Below, one piece after another: positions 48,554 to 60,286 of a stretch of 64,000 nucleotides of DNA. Location: NCBI GenBank assembly GCA_963971425.1, contig OZ020524.1, forward strand, positions 4,869,773 through 4,933,772. Reading direction: 5' to 3'. The stretch is from Bryoerythrophyllum caledonicum (lineage: Eukaryota > Streptophyta > Bryopsida > Pottiales > Pottiaceae). Each line of letters starts with the position of its first letter. Within the stretch, counting starts at the first letter, position 1. A program made the translations under genes and the position numbers. The notes beneath the pieces were generated by a model. That model ran no database searches. It worked only from the letters and a program-made list of their open reading frames with translations, and was not told the origin of the DNA.

Positions 48554-49134
48554 TTATCAAGCAAGGTACCAAAAAGACTTCTTCTTTTTTATATAAAACT
48601 TAGAGATTTTCATACTTTACATTATATATTTTCTACTACAAGATGTGGTGTAAACCTTCTTTTCAACATTCTAAATCATAAAAAAACATTTTAAAACATA
48701 TTTAGTTCACCAAAAATAAAAAAACGTGAATTGGCAATTTTTGAACCTCCACTACTTGCAAAATTGTTTTGAATATGCTACACCCCTTCTCTACCTCTAA
48801 AAATTGGTGTACAAGGAACTAACATCATGCTTACCATGATGGTAAGGAATTTAGACCCTATGTAGTGCAATTTTTTTGACACCAAGTGAAGTCAAAGTCT
48901 GCTGGTCTACTCAACGCAAGGAAGAAAAACAACCATTTTCTCTACTTCAAACACTAAAATCTTTCAATCCACTAGGTCAAAGTTAATGAAATTTTGTAAG
49001 GACGTTACTTAATAATTCTTAATTGAGATCCTACGGTTAGATGTAGAAAGAAAAAATTCTTTTCTTCCTTACTCATTGCACTAGATCAAGCATGTTTTTG
49101 AAGTGTGAAAATGCCTTGGGCCTACAGGGGTTAA

Positions 49135-50015
49135 GATTAGTTCCTGACAATCCGCATGTAAGACTTTTGATATTTTGTCAATGAGGAATGAAAATTTAAC
49201 AAGTCTTCAACCCAATAAAAATTGTCGAAGGTAAATTGCGTGGCCATGAAAAAATATTACTTGAAATTTCTTTTTTTTTGAGAATGAATTAAAAAAACAT
49301 GCAATAAATTACCTTCAATGGAATTTTTCTATATCAAAAGCCATAAAATATAAAACCATCAATGTGATAGTAAGAAATTGAGTAAATTCATATTAACAAG
49401 CGAGAAAGAGTTTGTTTTGTTAAAGAATAGTAGCCCTGCTACCTACCAATGGTATAATGTGTTCACAACAAGAGGGTCACAATGTGAAGTAAGTTTATGT
49501 TGGATGGTAAAATGGCGAATATTATGGGTAGGTGCGAACACTAGATACCGCTGGACGAGGGGTGTGCCAACTGGCCATGAATGGGCTGGAAACATGGAAC
49601 GCAAATGTTGTGGGATGTCACACGGCTTTGACCAAACTCTTACAAACAGTTAATGGGTGAGAATGACATTGTAATTGTTGAAGTGAACCATGAGAGCCCG
49701 GGAGAATCTACGAGTGTTATAGATTAGGTAGAACATCATCTTACACAGTGGGTACATTTGAGCACAACCCCATTTCACGAAAATTACTGTAGTTTGCATG
49801 GATTGGATATTCATTTGTTCCATTTGAAGGATATTCACTAGTGCCAAACACGCCGCGATCCAAAAAAATGCATCTAGCTCACACGCATAATACACCATAA
49901 GTGGACCTATTTCGACGTGCTCAGTGCTAAACGGTTCATGTGATTTCAGCAACAATTTGAATCATTTTCCAAGTTATCTAGACTTTTTTAAATCATAATC
50001 ATTGTCAATTATGGT
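49135..50015. other. Intergenic, nothing recognised
   Basis: AT-rich sequence. The 49378-49653 frame has no recognisable domain. The 49700-49760 words (GAATCTACGAGTGTTATAGAT) recall 5325-5350 (GATCTACGAGTGTTCTAGATC), indicating a shared, uncharacterised repeat. Confidence 0.4.
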
Positions 50016-50943
50016 TTAACCCCTAAATGAAAAAGTCCTAAGGTCGGCTTTTGCAAGTCTCGGGCACGTTCCCATGGTTGCAATTAATAGTTGCAATTCT
50101 TGGAATTTTGTACAGAGATGCAAGAAGACAAAAGGTATACAGGAGTACAATTTTCTATTCTCGTCAGACTTGTAGAAAAAAAATTTAAGCTATCTAAAAG
50201 AAAGAGTTTTTAAGTGCGGGTAAGTCGGGCAACTGCAAAAACGTTTGCTATGACACTCTAGTAAAATTAAGATTTTCAAAACTAGCAAGTAATATTATTT
50301 CCTTTCATATTTTCAAATATCATTTCTTGTCTTTAGTGGGAAAAATGCATTTCATCTCAAGTTAAAAAATTTCACACATTGCCACACATTGTCGGGCAAG
50401 GAACCAAAAAACTTCTTCTTTTCCATATAAAACTTTGAGATCTTCATATTTTTCAATTTTTATTTTTTCTATAACAAGAAGTGGGGTAAACCTTCCTATC
50501 TACCGTTTGGATTATCGTTCTAAAGCATATTTTGTTTCCAAAAAATTAAAACGTGAATTGGCACTTTTCAAACCTCCACTCCTTGCACAATTTTTTGATC
50601 ATGCTACACCCCTTCTCTACCTCTTAAAATTGGTGTACAAGGAGTTGATATCATGATTAACAGGATGATATTAAATTTAGACCTTGTTTAGTGCAAAGAT
50701 TTGACACCAAGTGAAGTCAAAGTTTGCTTATCCACTCAACACAAGGATGAAAATGAACCATCTTTTCTACTTCAAACACCATAATCTTTCAATCTGTGCA
50801 GTCTGAGTTTATGTAATTTGGTGAATATGTAATTTATTAAGTATTTGATGAGATCCTACGATTTAAACAAGAAATACAATGTTTAGTTTCCTTCTTTAGT
50901 CGTTGCACTAGAATAAAAAGTTCTGAAGTGTTTATGGTTTGAC
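50016..50943 (-). mobile_element. TTAA-type element, family A, right end lost
   Basis: TTAACCCCTAAATGAAAAAG at the left; the body follows family A (CTTTCCATATAAAACTT-like, AAATTGGTGTACAAGGAG, CACTCAACACAAGG). At the right it reaches GAAGTGTTTATGGTTTGACAT and then changes abruptly to a MITE end (AGAGTTTTCCTGAAAG), so the terminal TTAA is missing. Confidence 0.65.
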
Positions 50944-50944
50944 A

Positions 50945-51416
50945 TTAGAGTTTTCCTGAAAGTCGACATTTCCCAAGGTGGCTGCCTTGTGTCAGGCAAA
51001 AAGAGAGGGTGCAGCACAATGTGCGGGCCTTGTGTCTTTTTCTAAACACAAACTCGGGATGCCATCTATATACTGCAATTTTTGCAAGGTGAAAACTTTC
51101 ACCTTGCATATTTCCCGGACCATTGGCTGGCATTCCTTGAATAGTTCTACAGTCTCCTCAAGCTCCACCTTGCTCCTTCAATAGTACTACACCTATCCTC
51201 AAGCCTAGGCCCCACATGCACATGTGCATGATTTGCTATTCACTATTCACTATTCACCATTCACTATTGCACTCTAAATTCAACCGGACATCCCCTGATC
51301 CAATCAATCTTTTTGGTTCCTCAATTTCGGCACTCCACTTTCAGGACAACTAGTAAAATTCAGGATACAGGATCTAACTGTGGGTCTCCATGCGTAGTAC
51401 TTTCAGGAAAACTCCA
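50945..51416. mobile_element. MITE of the GAGTTTTCCTGAAA-end family, divergent interior
   Basis: AGAGTTTTCCTGAAAGTCGA at the left and GTACTTTCAGGAAAACTC at the right are inverted ends. An extra near-end (CACTTTCAGGACAACTAG, 51340) lies inside, so it may be composite. CACTATTCACTATTCACC repeats occur near 51235. The interior is unlike the 53326 copy. Confidence 0.5.
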
Positions 51417-52895
51417 TTGTGAAGGAAACTTAGGGGTTGAGACCCATATTGTACACATCACTTTCAACCAAGGTAGGAAACACACACCGTACGTGGAGGT
51501 CAAATAATTATTTATATCTAAAAAAATATAACTCTGGCAAAACAAATTTTGTTCAAAATTTTGTTTTTTCACCAAATAAATAATTGATTCTTTTGGAAAG
51601 AGTTTCTTAAAATTTTAAATTTATTTTTTCCAAATCCAATCGTTGGGTACCATATTGGCAATGTTTTTTTTTCTTCCTTTCTTTCCACCACATGCTTTGT
51701 CTGAGCCAATCATGCTCGCTCCCTCCACGTTTGGTCCCTTCACAATCAGTACCTCCCCCTCCATGTTTTCGGTGGCACCAAAAACAAAATTTAAAAAAAA
51801 TAAAAAATTGATTTAATTTTTTGGTTGGAAATTTGGAAATTATAAATAGAAAGAAAGAAAAAGGGTATTGATGTCACATACCAGATGTCCTAGAATCGTA
51901 TCCACTTATTCAAAGTACTACCAAACATTATTTTGGAAAAAACATCCTGATATATATAACTAAATTTGAATGCGGACCGCAAGAAAGACAGTTTTCAAGG
52001 CTTCTTGGACGTGAATCCTCGTCTCCATGTGTGAATACAACACAGCAAACCCCTCCAAGGTTATCAAATACATGAACTCCGACAACCAAATACAAGTATT
52101 CATTATTTGATATCCCGAACCCCACCAATTTCTCCAAGCTCCACTCCCCAACAAATGCACCACTACACTCAACTGATAAAATAAGACATGTTTGCAGATG
52201 GATCAAAATGTATAGTTCAATTATTGTAGGACTACCTTTCTTTAGAGAGGTAGGAGGGCCCATCTAAGATGTAGAATATGGGCACCCTTTTGCAAGCATC
52301 CAATTACCCATCTCCTGAATCTTTTTCCTATTGTAAGTTCCATCCGGACATGCATCCCAAGAAGTTGACTCTTGGAGCGTTATGACGTTGAAATATATTG
52401 AAAAGTATAGGAAAATGACTTATTGGTGGCACTTTGCCATGAGATTCCATTGGGGGAGCTTTCAACTTGTGTCATCATCCAAATAGGAGATTCTATATGA
52501 AAGAACTTCATGCGTTTTTTTTCGCACTGACTGGTGTGCTTTTTTTTTTTAATAGTTGGATGGAACTCCGAGAGTTTATCCATTGACTTTTTGTTCAATA
52601 ATGTGCAACCGCCGTAAATGATGTTGTATGCTGGTTCCGTGGCTCAATGTGATTGTCTCTTGTAGTCAAGGGCTGCTTGCATATTACCTGGTCCACTATT
52701 TCAATAAAAACATTAAAAAAATAACACATTCAATTTCCTCTTGATACCATTGGAAATAAATGTGACCACTTTTATAGATTCTCCTCAATCAAAATCATTT
52801 GAAGGAAACAAATTGCAGAGCCATGCCTTTTTCCTATGAAAGTGAGTCTAGTCTTACCAAAGAAATTCAACAGGCCAAATTACCATCTATTGACG
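51417..52895. other. Intergenic, nothing recognised
   Basis: AT-rich sequence with an A/T-rich stretch at 51590-51850 and chance reading frames (for example 51928-52263) without domain support. Confidence 0.4.
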
Positions 52896-53093
52896 ACCTA
52901 CACTAAATTTTATGATTAGTGTCATGCACAGTAAGCGACTGATGAATATTTTTACCAATTGTGTCTACAATGATCCCCCTCTTAGAATAAACAAGTTTAT
53001 GTGCTCTTAGTAAAAATCTTCATCAAAAGTAAAGACTGATAGCATTTACAAGTCATTTATTGTGCATGACACTAAACATAAAACTTAGTGTAG
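52896..53093. mobile_element. Palindromic MITE, CTACACTAAA family
   Basis: CTACACTAAATTTTATGATT at the left is answered by ACATAAAACTTAGTGTAG at the right. TTTACCAATTGTGTCTACAA and AAAATCTTCATCAAAAGTAA match the inner parts of the other copies. Flanking TA on both sides. Confidence 0.75.
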
Positions 53094-53325
53094 TGATTGC
53101 ATGGTCACTAAAGGGTTACTTTCAAAACAATGCCCCCATTGAACTGCAAAGCATTTGCAATAACATACATGGGTAGGAAAAAGAAATAAGTGATAGGTAC
53201 ATGATAAAGAAATTCATGTCAATTGAGCAGACAAAACATGAAAATTCTAGTCAAAGTCAACCGTCTCTAAGAGATTTAATCAACTGTAAATACTCTCTTA
53301 GTGTCTGATAATTTCTTGACACAAT

Positions 53326-53662
53326 TGAGTTTTCCTGAAACTCACCGGAATACATTGGATAGGTACCCGGAATCTTAAGGTCCTATGTTAGTAACCGGGA
53401 CCACATGCACATGGTGTCTTGGCTTGGAAAAGGTTTGGGGGAACTATTGGTCAACCCTGTGAGAACTTAGGGTACAATGGGGGAGCTTTAGCTTGCATGG
53501 GGTAGGGCCCAAGAACATTGATTGCAAAGCATTTCATTGGTGCAGAAAAAGGCAATATGAAATTTCATTATGCTCTTTTTTTTGTTGTTTATACATCTCA
53601 TACTCTCTGGCACCATATTCCTCACAACTTGCCCATTTGGGAAGCACTTTCAGGAAAACTCT
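53326..53662 (+). mobile_element. MITE, GAGTTTTCCTGAAA-end family, intact termini
   Basis: GAGTTTTCCTGAAACTCACC at the left and GAAGCACTTTCAGGAAAACTC at the right (21 bases in total) are inverted ends of about 15 bases. The body (CTTGGCTTGGAAAAGG, GAGCTTTAGCTTGCATGGGG, CATTTCATTGGTGCAGAAAA) defines the family; this 337-base copy is the best preserved. It lies just downstream of the centrin gene. Confidence 0.75.
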
Positions 53663-53889
53663 AATGGCACCTAGCAAAATGGTATCTTTACTCATCCCTT
53701 GCACAAGTTATAATAAGCTAAGTTATGGACGCTACTATTTTATTAATCCTTTGTTAACTTACAACCTCTCCAAAGTTATAGTCTCTGTTGACGTGTAATC
53801 TCTTCTAAGTTTTAACCCCAACTTAGTTTTTACCACCCCCATCCACTGGCGCCATTCTTAGCAATAACTTATATGAAGGATGACTGTAG

Positions 53890-56800
53890 TCATTTTCTTC
53901 CAGAAATTTGTTCCTCTTTATCCTTGTTCTTTATAATTTCAAAAAACTCTGCCATGCTTACTGAACACACTCAACAACGACAAAACATGTGAAATATGAA
54001 CTTTCTTTTCTATATTAGAGTTATTTGTAAAGTCACCCAAAGTTGTAATAAGATACTCTCCTCCCATTTTTTCTTCCCATTTTGAATGGTTGAAACATGC
54101 TCTTAACAATTCTCAATTCATCTAAGATCAACATAAAGAGAGAAAAACAACTAATAATCATGATATGTCATGTAAGTTTTTTCTCCAATCTAAGTGCTAC
54201 TTAAACTTGAGTTTAGAGACCAACTTTGATTGAGTTGAACGATTCTTATTGAAACACCACCAAATTCTTTAATTAATCCATTAATTATTTAGAATAACAA
54301 AATAGAGATTAAAATGATAAAAAAGGGAGTAAGCTTATTGAAACTTTGAGTGATGGCATATTCTAGTTTCTTTTAACAAATAATCAGTCATGTCTCACAA
54401 AACTCGTTGACCACAACATTCAAATTAGATGATACTCTATTTGATAATACAATCTACTTACATACAAATTTCAATTTTTTTCTTACAAACTAGTTCCAAA
54501 CTTTGATGTACTGAAAGGAAAAGAAGTGGGTTTGTTGAGAAGCTTACTTTCTCCGTTGGCGTCCTTGTCGACCGCAAAAATACAACATGAACATATTGTT
54601 TGTGAACAAAGCGAACATAGGTCAATATAGGTTGTGGATCATATACTCTACGAAGACTTAGCAACTTGCACACTTCAATAGAACATTATATAAAGTGAGG
54701 TAAAATTTCCAATAATTTTGACCCTCTTCTCATTCCAATCATGAAAGATAACCTTAAACAACTCTAAAGATTTATAGTTAGTTCAAAGGGAAAAAATGCA
54801 GCTAAGATTCATCGTACGACAAGACCGAGTCTCCTTTTTCACTCTCAAAGACCGCAAAAATTATTTCTCAAAATCACCAATTATCTCTTCCATACTTAAT
54901 ACGGACTGTACATGAGAAACCACCAAACTCTTCTACACCTAATTAGAGCTACAGTTAAGAGTAAGACTAATATTTTAAATCAAAAGACGAGTATCTAAAT
55001 GCAAGTTCGGGTGACTTTGCAAATGACTTCAATAATTGCCAAATGAAAAAGCTTACAATTCTCAATCATGGTGACGAGTTCTTCATCCGTGATATTCTCA
55101 TTAAGCTCCTTTGAGATTTTACGCAAGTTCTTTAGCTATAAAAGGCAAGGAGCAAGTCATGCTATAATAGAAGCTTGGAATCACTAGGATGACAACTAAC
55201 CCATTCCAATCGACAATCAAATTATTGAGAACCTTTTTTATTCGATTATCTAAAATTGATAGTAGTTTACGTTCTTAAATTACACCAAAATAGAATGAAT
55301 TTTAAAAATGAAGGAGTATTAAGTTGATCATTAATAACAGAAAGACAAGGTCAAAGTGGATTGAGAGAAAGCAAAAACCCATGTTGATGGAATGGCAACA
55401 TGTGCTAATTACTATTATGGATGCGAAGAAATGCTTGACTTACAGAGATTTTTCCGGTGCCATCCTCGTCAAAGTATCGGAATGCCTTTATCACATCCTC
55501 AGTAGGGTCTTTCTCTTTGTATTTGAGAATCACTAACATCACATCCATAAGCAATTTATGAGGATACATAAAATCTGCACCTGACAGATGTGAAAGGCAT
55601 AGGTAATGTGCATACATAAGTAGGTACTCGCAAGCAAAGCTAGTAAGTCATTTGCAAAATATGAGTGAATAATGTGCAAATAAATTTAGGTAATCTTGTC
55701 ACGGCAGAGTATCAATTATAATCACGTTATTAAACAATCAATCAAGAGTAAAAAACGAAGGATATCACAACTTTAAACTTCACTAGAGTAGATAATCTTT
55801 CTATGGTTACTGCTATGTTTCAGTTAACGCATCAAGTATCATTGAATCCGTCGTTCAGATTGCCATACTTGGTTTAATTAGTGCTATATCCTTTTACTTA
55901 CTCGAAGGTACAAGTCATACTCTTTTGAGTGGCTAATATAACCAAAATGGCGATTTATGGAGCAATGGACATGATTCATGAACGTAAGATTTTATGGAGG
56001 AAAATGAAGAACTAAGTTACATGAGAGATAATGAAGCAACTCCAATTGTGCTTCATGATTGTAAATGGCAAAATGCATGTGCAAGCGACGAATGTTCACA
56101 TGATCACTAGCACTTTCACAAGTTTAGTCGTAACTGATTTCCATGAACTCCTCATAATTTACTTCGTCCTCGCACTCTTTCGCGAACTTGTCGAGCAGCA
56201 TCTTCAACTCCGCCTTCTTCACGTCAAACTGCAGCGCTCTCATTGCAAACTGAAACCATGGAGATAGAATAACTACGCCAATTGAACACACCTCCTACAG
56301 CAAACAATTACAGAGGGTGCAGATCCAGTGCACAAAACATGACCGGTCAGAACATCAATGCAGCTCAGGCTAACACACGCTCAGAGGGACAAGATTACGT
56401 CCCATAATCAACATGTTACGATCATCCTCGTTCATGGTCATCCGATTGAAAAACATCTCATCTCATCTCCCAATCATTAGAAAGGACTAGAATGTTTTCC
56501 ATAATCAGCAGCTGCTTTGAAGTTAGGATCCAGTTGAAAAGCATAATGTGCACTCGTAGGAAGATTATTTTCCATAATCAAGGGCTACATTCAGATCACA
56601 ACGCCGTTGATTGATCAGCCGATCGAAGAATTTTAAGATTACGTTATGGGATCTAGTCCATGGGAGAATGGAATTGTACCTTGAGCTCACGGTCGTTGAG
56701 CTTTCCAACTTTGCGAAAGTCAAACAACTGGAACACCATGCAGATTTCCTGCTTGTGCTCCTCTGTGATGCGGTGCAGGGCGTGCTTGCGAAGCACACGC

Positions 56801-56934
56801 CCCGTGATGGGGGAGCCTCCCTTATATGATATTGCCAGAGCCTGTGAGGGAGATAGTTGAGGAGGCCTCGACGGAGGCGACGAAGCTGGGCTTCTCCTGC
56901 TGCGGCGCTCTAGATTCGCCATCACCAAACTCAC
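53890..56934 (-). CDS. Centrin-like (caltractin) EF-hand protein
   Basis: Six exons: 56934-56680, 56249-56135, 55532-55444, 55135-55057, 54571-54548 and 53960-53890, about 210 residues, longer than usual centrins (about 170) owing to a Ser/Pro/Arg-rich N-terminal extension. Centrin-type text is clear: ITEEHKQEICMVFQLFD, FAMRALQFDVKKAELK, YEEFMEI, then KEKDPTEDVIKAFRYFDEDG, LKNLRKISKELNENITDEEL and AEFFEIIK. EF1 (DFRKVGKLNDRE) and EF2 have lost key acidic residues; EF3 (DEDGTGKIS) and EF4 (DKDANGEISMAE) look able to bind calcium. Centrins act at basal bodies, nuclear pores and DNA repair. All exon phases agree, but the acceptor before exon 5 lacks AG (sequence TTTTTGCGG), so either the intron is non-canonical or this allele is damaged. 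Met5 (56922) is an alternative start. Confidence 0.85.
54760..55030. repeat. MITE-like repeat in the centrin intron 4 region
   Basis: GTTCAAAGGGAAAAAATGC, TTTCACTCTCAAAGACCGC, CACCAAACTCTTCTACACC and GTTCGGGTGACTTTGCAAAT correspond to the repeat in the GAUT1 and PORR introns. It lies within the intron 55056-54572. Confidence 0.5.
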
Positions 56935-58930
56935 TTACAACTGGTACTACGCAGCCAACAGGCCTGATGTTGAATGAGATTATCACCGACATGGGCTACC
57001 AAGAGATACATTACTCCGGACTCGCCAGTGCCCGCACCTGATCACAGCTACAACTGATACCATCCATACATATAATTCCTGATCAGCTTCAGTGCCTCAC
57101 AGGTCCAGCATTAGATGAAGACTGTCACCGACATGAACTTCTGATCACCGACACCTGATCACGGTTGCAACGAGTAATTTTATGCATCAACTCGGGTGCC
57201 TGAATTGAAGGAGAGTGTGTGCGCTACCCAAGACAATGCGCTTCATCTATCCTTGCCCAGATAATGTCCCGGCGTCCCGCCAACCCTGTGATGAACATGG
57301 ATCTGAGGCAGTTTGACCGGTACCTGAAAAACAATCACGTAAGTTAAATTTTTTTGTCTCATTCCCACCAAGTGACCTTCCACGGAACGTGACTACTGGT
57401 ATGAATGCGAAGATGACAATGAGGACTGTAGTAATCCGAACACCGCTGCTTTTTCGTTTCACGACCGGGACTACAGAAAACGCTTCATTTCCAGTTATCG
57501 AAAGGCTGTGAACTGTTCGAGTTACGTTCTCACATGGTACGCAAGGTCACCTTCCAGGTCGGAGTTGGGAGTCCCTCACTGAATGCTACATGACACCAAC
57601 ATCAGCTTCTTGTGCTTTCCGGTGACAGTGTCCTGTGAAGCCGGTGATCCATCACGCGTTGAATAGGCCTCAAGTAGTTATCAGATGTCTCCTTTGACAT
57701 CCCACAGTACGTCAGAGAGTCGGATTTGAAGAAAACGAATATAACTGTTTGAATCTAAACGCCGTTCTTCATCAGTGATGTTGAAATCCTTCGTTTTTGG
57801 TTATCAAAAGATTGGAAACTATTTCGAGATGATGCAAAAGTTTACCTTCAGTGTAGCCTAGTGGTCCAGGTTGGGAAGTTTCGTTCCAGAAGTCAATCCT
57901 GGGACCATTGGTTCAGAGGAAAAAGTTGATCGATCGGCACCAATCGAAATCGGAAAGTCATATTGGAGAGATATAAGCAATATGGTAAATTTTGCAGCAG
58001 TGGTTACATTTAATTGTACAAATACGGCCATGTCCGGGTGGGCACTACTGTACTCTGGCTGTAGAACGGAAGCACTGTGAGTGATTTTCTATACCATGAA
58101 AATCTCTTTACTTGAGCAATTCCAATGCTAGTTGTGATCTGCTCCCTCCATCTTCTCATGACTGGTCGCCCAGATCCTACGACTTGTTGGTCAATTACGG
58201 TCCCTGAGCTCCTGAGATGTAAAGGCAGCACGTCCTGTAAACTTTTCTCCTGATTACAGTTACAAGAACTTATACATTCCAAGTACCTTACAGATCCAAC
58301 ATTGATACCTAATCGCAAAGTGAGATTCCTTGAAGGCGGAGAAAAAATCACTTCCAGAATGAGTCGCACAAGCGTAGCGAAGTAGCAATGAGCTTGAAGC
58401 AATACTACTTCATAGTCTGAGGGTATGCTATGTCGTCGTTAAAATACCCTCTGCAAATTCGTGACATTCGATACAATGTCTGCTCCTTGCTGATTCGACC
58501 GAGTATGTTTTCTTCAAATCGTCGATGAGCTGAGTGCAAAGTTTAGTGCAGCCTCGAAGACCAGACACGACATGGAGCAGAAGCTGAACACGGAGAGAAA
58601 AGCACGACTGTAGCTAAAGGGCGTCACAGAGCTACGCGGGCGCATACAGACGAGTGTAGAATCTGTTTCGAGAGGAAATGGAAAGCAGCAATCTGTGTAA
58701 TGGAAGGAAGAGTGGCTGCGAGAACCACCCGCTGTGGATGTCGTCGCACAAACGTTCATCGTCATTCATCCAATTCTCCAACAGTCGGTAAAGTGTTGAC
58801 TGGGTCTCTCTCCTCCAAGTTACAGACACTTCTCCTGTGTGTCTAGTATGTCGGAGTTTTGTTGGAGTCACGAAGAGAGGGCCATCATTCTCGCTCAGTC
58901 GCTGAGATGAGCCGCTCGTGAGTTGGAGGC
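56935..58930. other. Upstream of centrin; intergenic with weak exon-like pieces
   Basis: The promoter side of centrin lies at 56935-57100. GC is intermediate (near 45-50%). An exon-like string starts with ATG at 57264 (MSRRPANPVMNMD...) and ends at a GTAAGT donor (57339), but no continuation is found. No gene is assigned. Confidence 0.35.
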
Positions 58931-59176
58931 GGTCCTGGTGCTGAGGAGTCCGATGGTGTCGGTCCAGGCGCTGCGAAGGCGACGTGGGCCTGGAAGGTTT
59001 CGGATTGCATGCTGGCTGATGGGATGAGCATGCACCTCGAGGTACTCTATGGTTTTGTTTCCACGGCCGGAGATGTGCTCTTGTTTTCTACGACATGTGG
59101 TGGCAGAAATTCGAGTGTTTACGTTGTGGACGTTGAGTGGGTGTGGAGTAGAACCTGTGGTTTGACAGGAGTGTAG
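58931..59176 (+). pseudogene. Coding-like fragment, possible F-box-type gene relic
   Basis: An open frame without a clear start reads WAWKVSDCMLADGMSMHLEV then YGFVSTAGDVLLFSTTCGG and SSVYVVDVEWVW before TAG (59174). The hydrophobic pattern, with a W and then V.D beta-strand-like segments, resembles plant F-box/kelch-like proteins. The rest of such a gene is not visible, so it is listed as a relic. Chance similarity is possible. Confidence 0.25.
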
Positions 59177-60286
59177 AAGGCTTGGTTGAAGTTAGGGTTT
59201 GATAAGCCAATGGCTGGTTCGGGCTTGTTTATTTCCTGTTGCGATGTCTGTTGCATTTCTTGGAGTGCGATGGTCGCGGGTGGTGTGTTGGAGGGTAGTA
59301 TTCGTGTCCGATGCATGGCAGGGGCTTTGCAATGTGGTGAGCGAGGGCTTGGAAGATGGGGATGTTCCTTGTGGGATTTGTGTTTGCTCGGAGCCTGGGA
59401 GTAGGCTTGGTTCTTGTGTATGTTGATCCAGAAGTGGTTTTTGTCGTTGATTCCGAGGCTCTTAGATGTCGGCTTGGAATGCATGACCCGCATTGGAAGC
59501 CTAGTTTCTCCGTCATAGATGAGCAGAGCTTTTACTCGAGCGATGACCTGTTTCCAGGGATACAGCATCGAATTATGTGTGTTTGCAGTAAATAGATGGA
59601 GAGGAGCTGCGCAGGAGCGGAGATCTCGATCCGAAAGCAGGTGTTTTTCATTTGGGTTATTTCCAAATGCCTTGGGATTCGTTCAGTTTTCTGATGATCT
59701 GGAGGTTATCACATCCGACTGCGGACAGAGACGGTTGAGAACTTGTCACCATCATACATGTCTTAGTGCGTCTTTAAACGATGACCAGAGCTTGAGCCGT
59801 GACAATGGCTTCAGTATCGGCGCATCTCTGCTTCTAGGAGTCGATAAATGGACAGCAACGAGGTAAGCATGAGCAGTAACGCTCATCTGAGAGCCGGTGG
59901 TATATTGTGAGACGGGTCAATTCTTTACCGAATCTTCGTTTTCGTTGAGTTTTTGATGAGCTAGAGTTTCCATCATCCGAGTTTGGATACACGTCAGGGC
60001 GTTTGGTGTTAGAAGATCTAGGAACCGTAGTCGTCCATTCCGTATGTTTTGACTTTGGTATAGTTTCCTGTGAACGATTGAGTACAGATTAAGAGGACCC
60101 TTCAAGTTATCAAGCCACGATTTGTCTTTGTTGCAGTACAGCATAGTGCAGGATTTTGATGATGTTGTGGCCCCATAGTGCAGGATAGTGTTATCGGATG
60201 GTTGCAGCGCGGAAGACAAGGTAGTAAGTAGCTGAGGGGTTTTTCACCGAGTTACTTCGGCACCCTGTGTTCATCTTGGCGTGAGG
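59177..60286. other. Intergenic region upstream of the TIR-NBS-LRR gene
   Basis: GC near 50% with several open frames on both strands (59119-59568 minus, 59356-59595 plus, 59519-59866 plus), none with a recognisable domain. The promoter and leader of the downstream gene probably lie at the right end. Confidence 0.35.

Larger units (their letters stand above)
45095..49134 (-). mobile_element. TTAA-flanked element (family A relative) containing a LINE
   Basis: TTAACCTCTAAAGGACCAAA at the left and GGGCCTACAGGGGTTAA at the right are flanked by TTAA. Family A sequence continues on both sides of the LINE (TCTTTTGGTTGAA, TTGGTGTACAAGGAACTAAC, ATTGAGATCCTACGG). Without the LINE and one copy of the 236-base repeat it is about 950 bases, the normal length of the family. 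Confidence 0.8.

Noticed and set aside
57264..57338. Exon-like MSRRPANPVMNMDL string ending at a GTAAGT donor
   Set aside because: No phase-compatible continuation or homologue recognised; may be chance.
57247..57462. Minus-strand frame with a basic start and a hydrophobic segment, resembling a type II anchor (KRKSSGVRITTVLIVIFAF)
   Set aside because: No downstream exons fit before the centrin gene begins at 56934, so there is no protein for the anchor to belong to.
59119..59568. 149-residue minus-strand frame
   Set aside because: Low-complexity Pro/His/Ser/Thr composition, overlaps equally open plus-strand frames, no domain.
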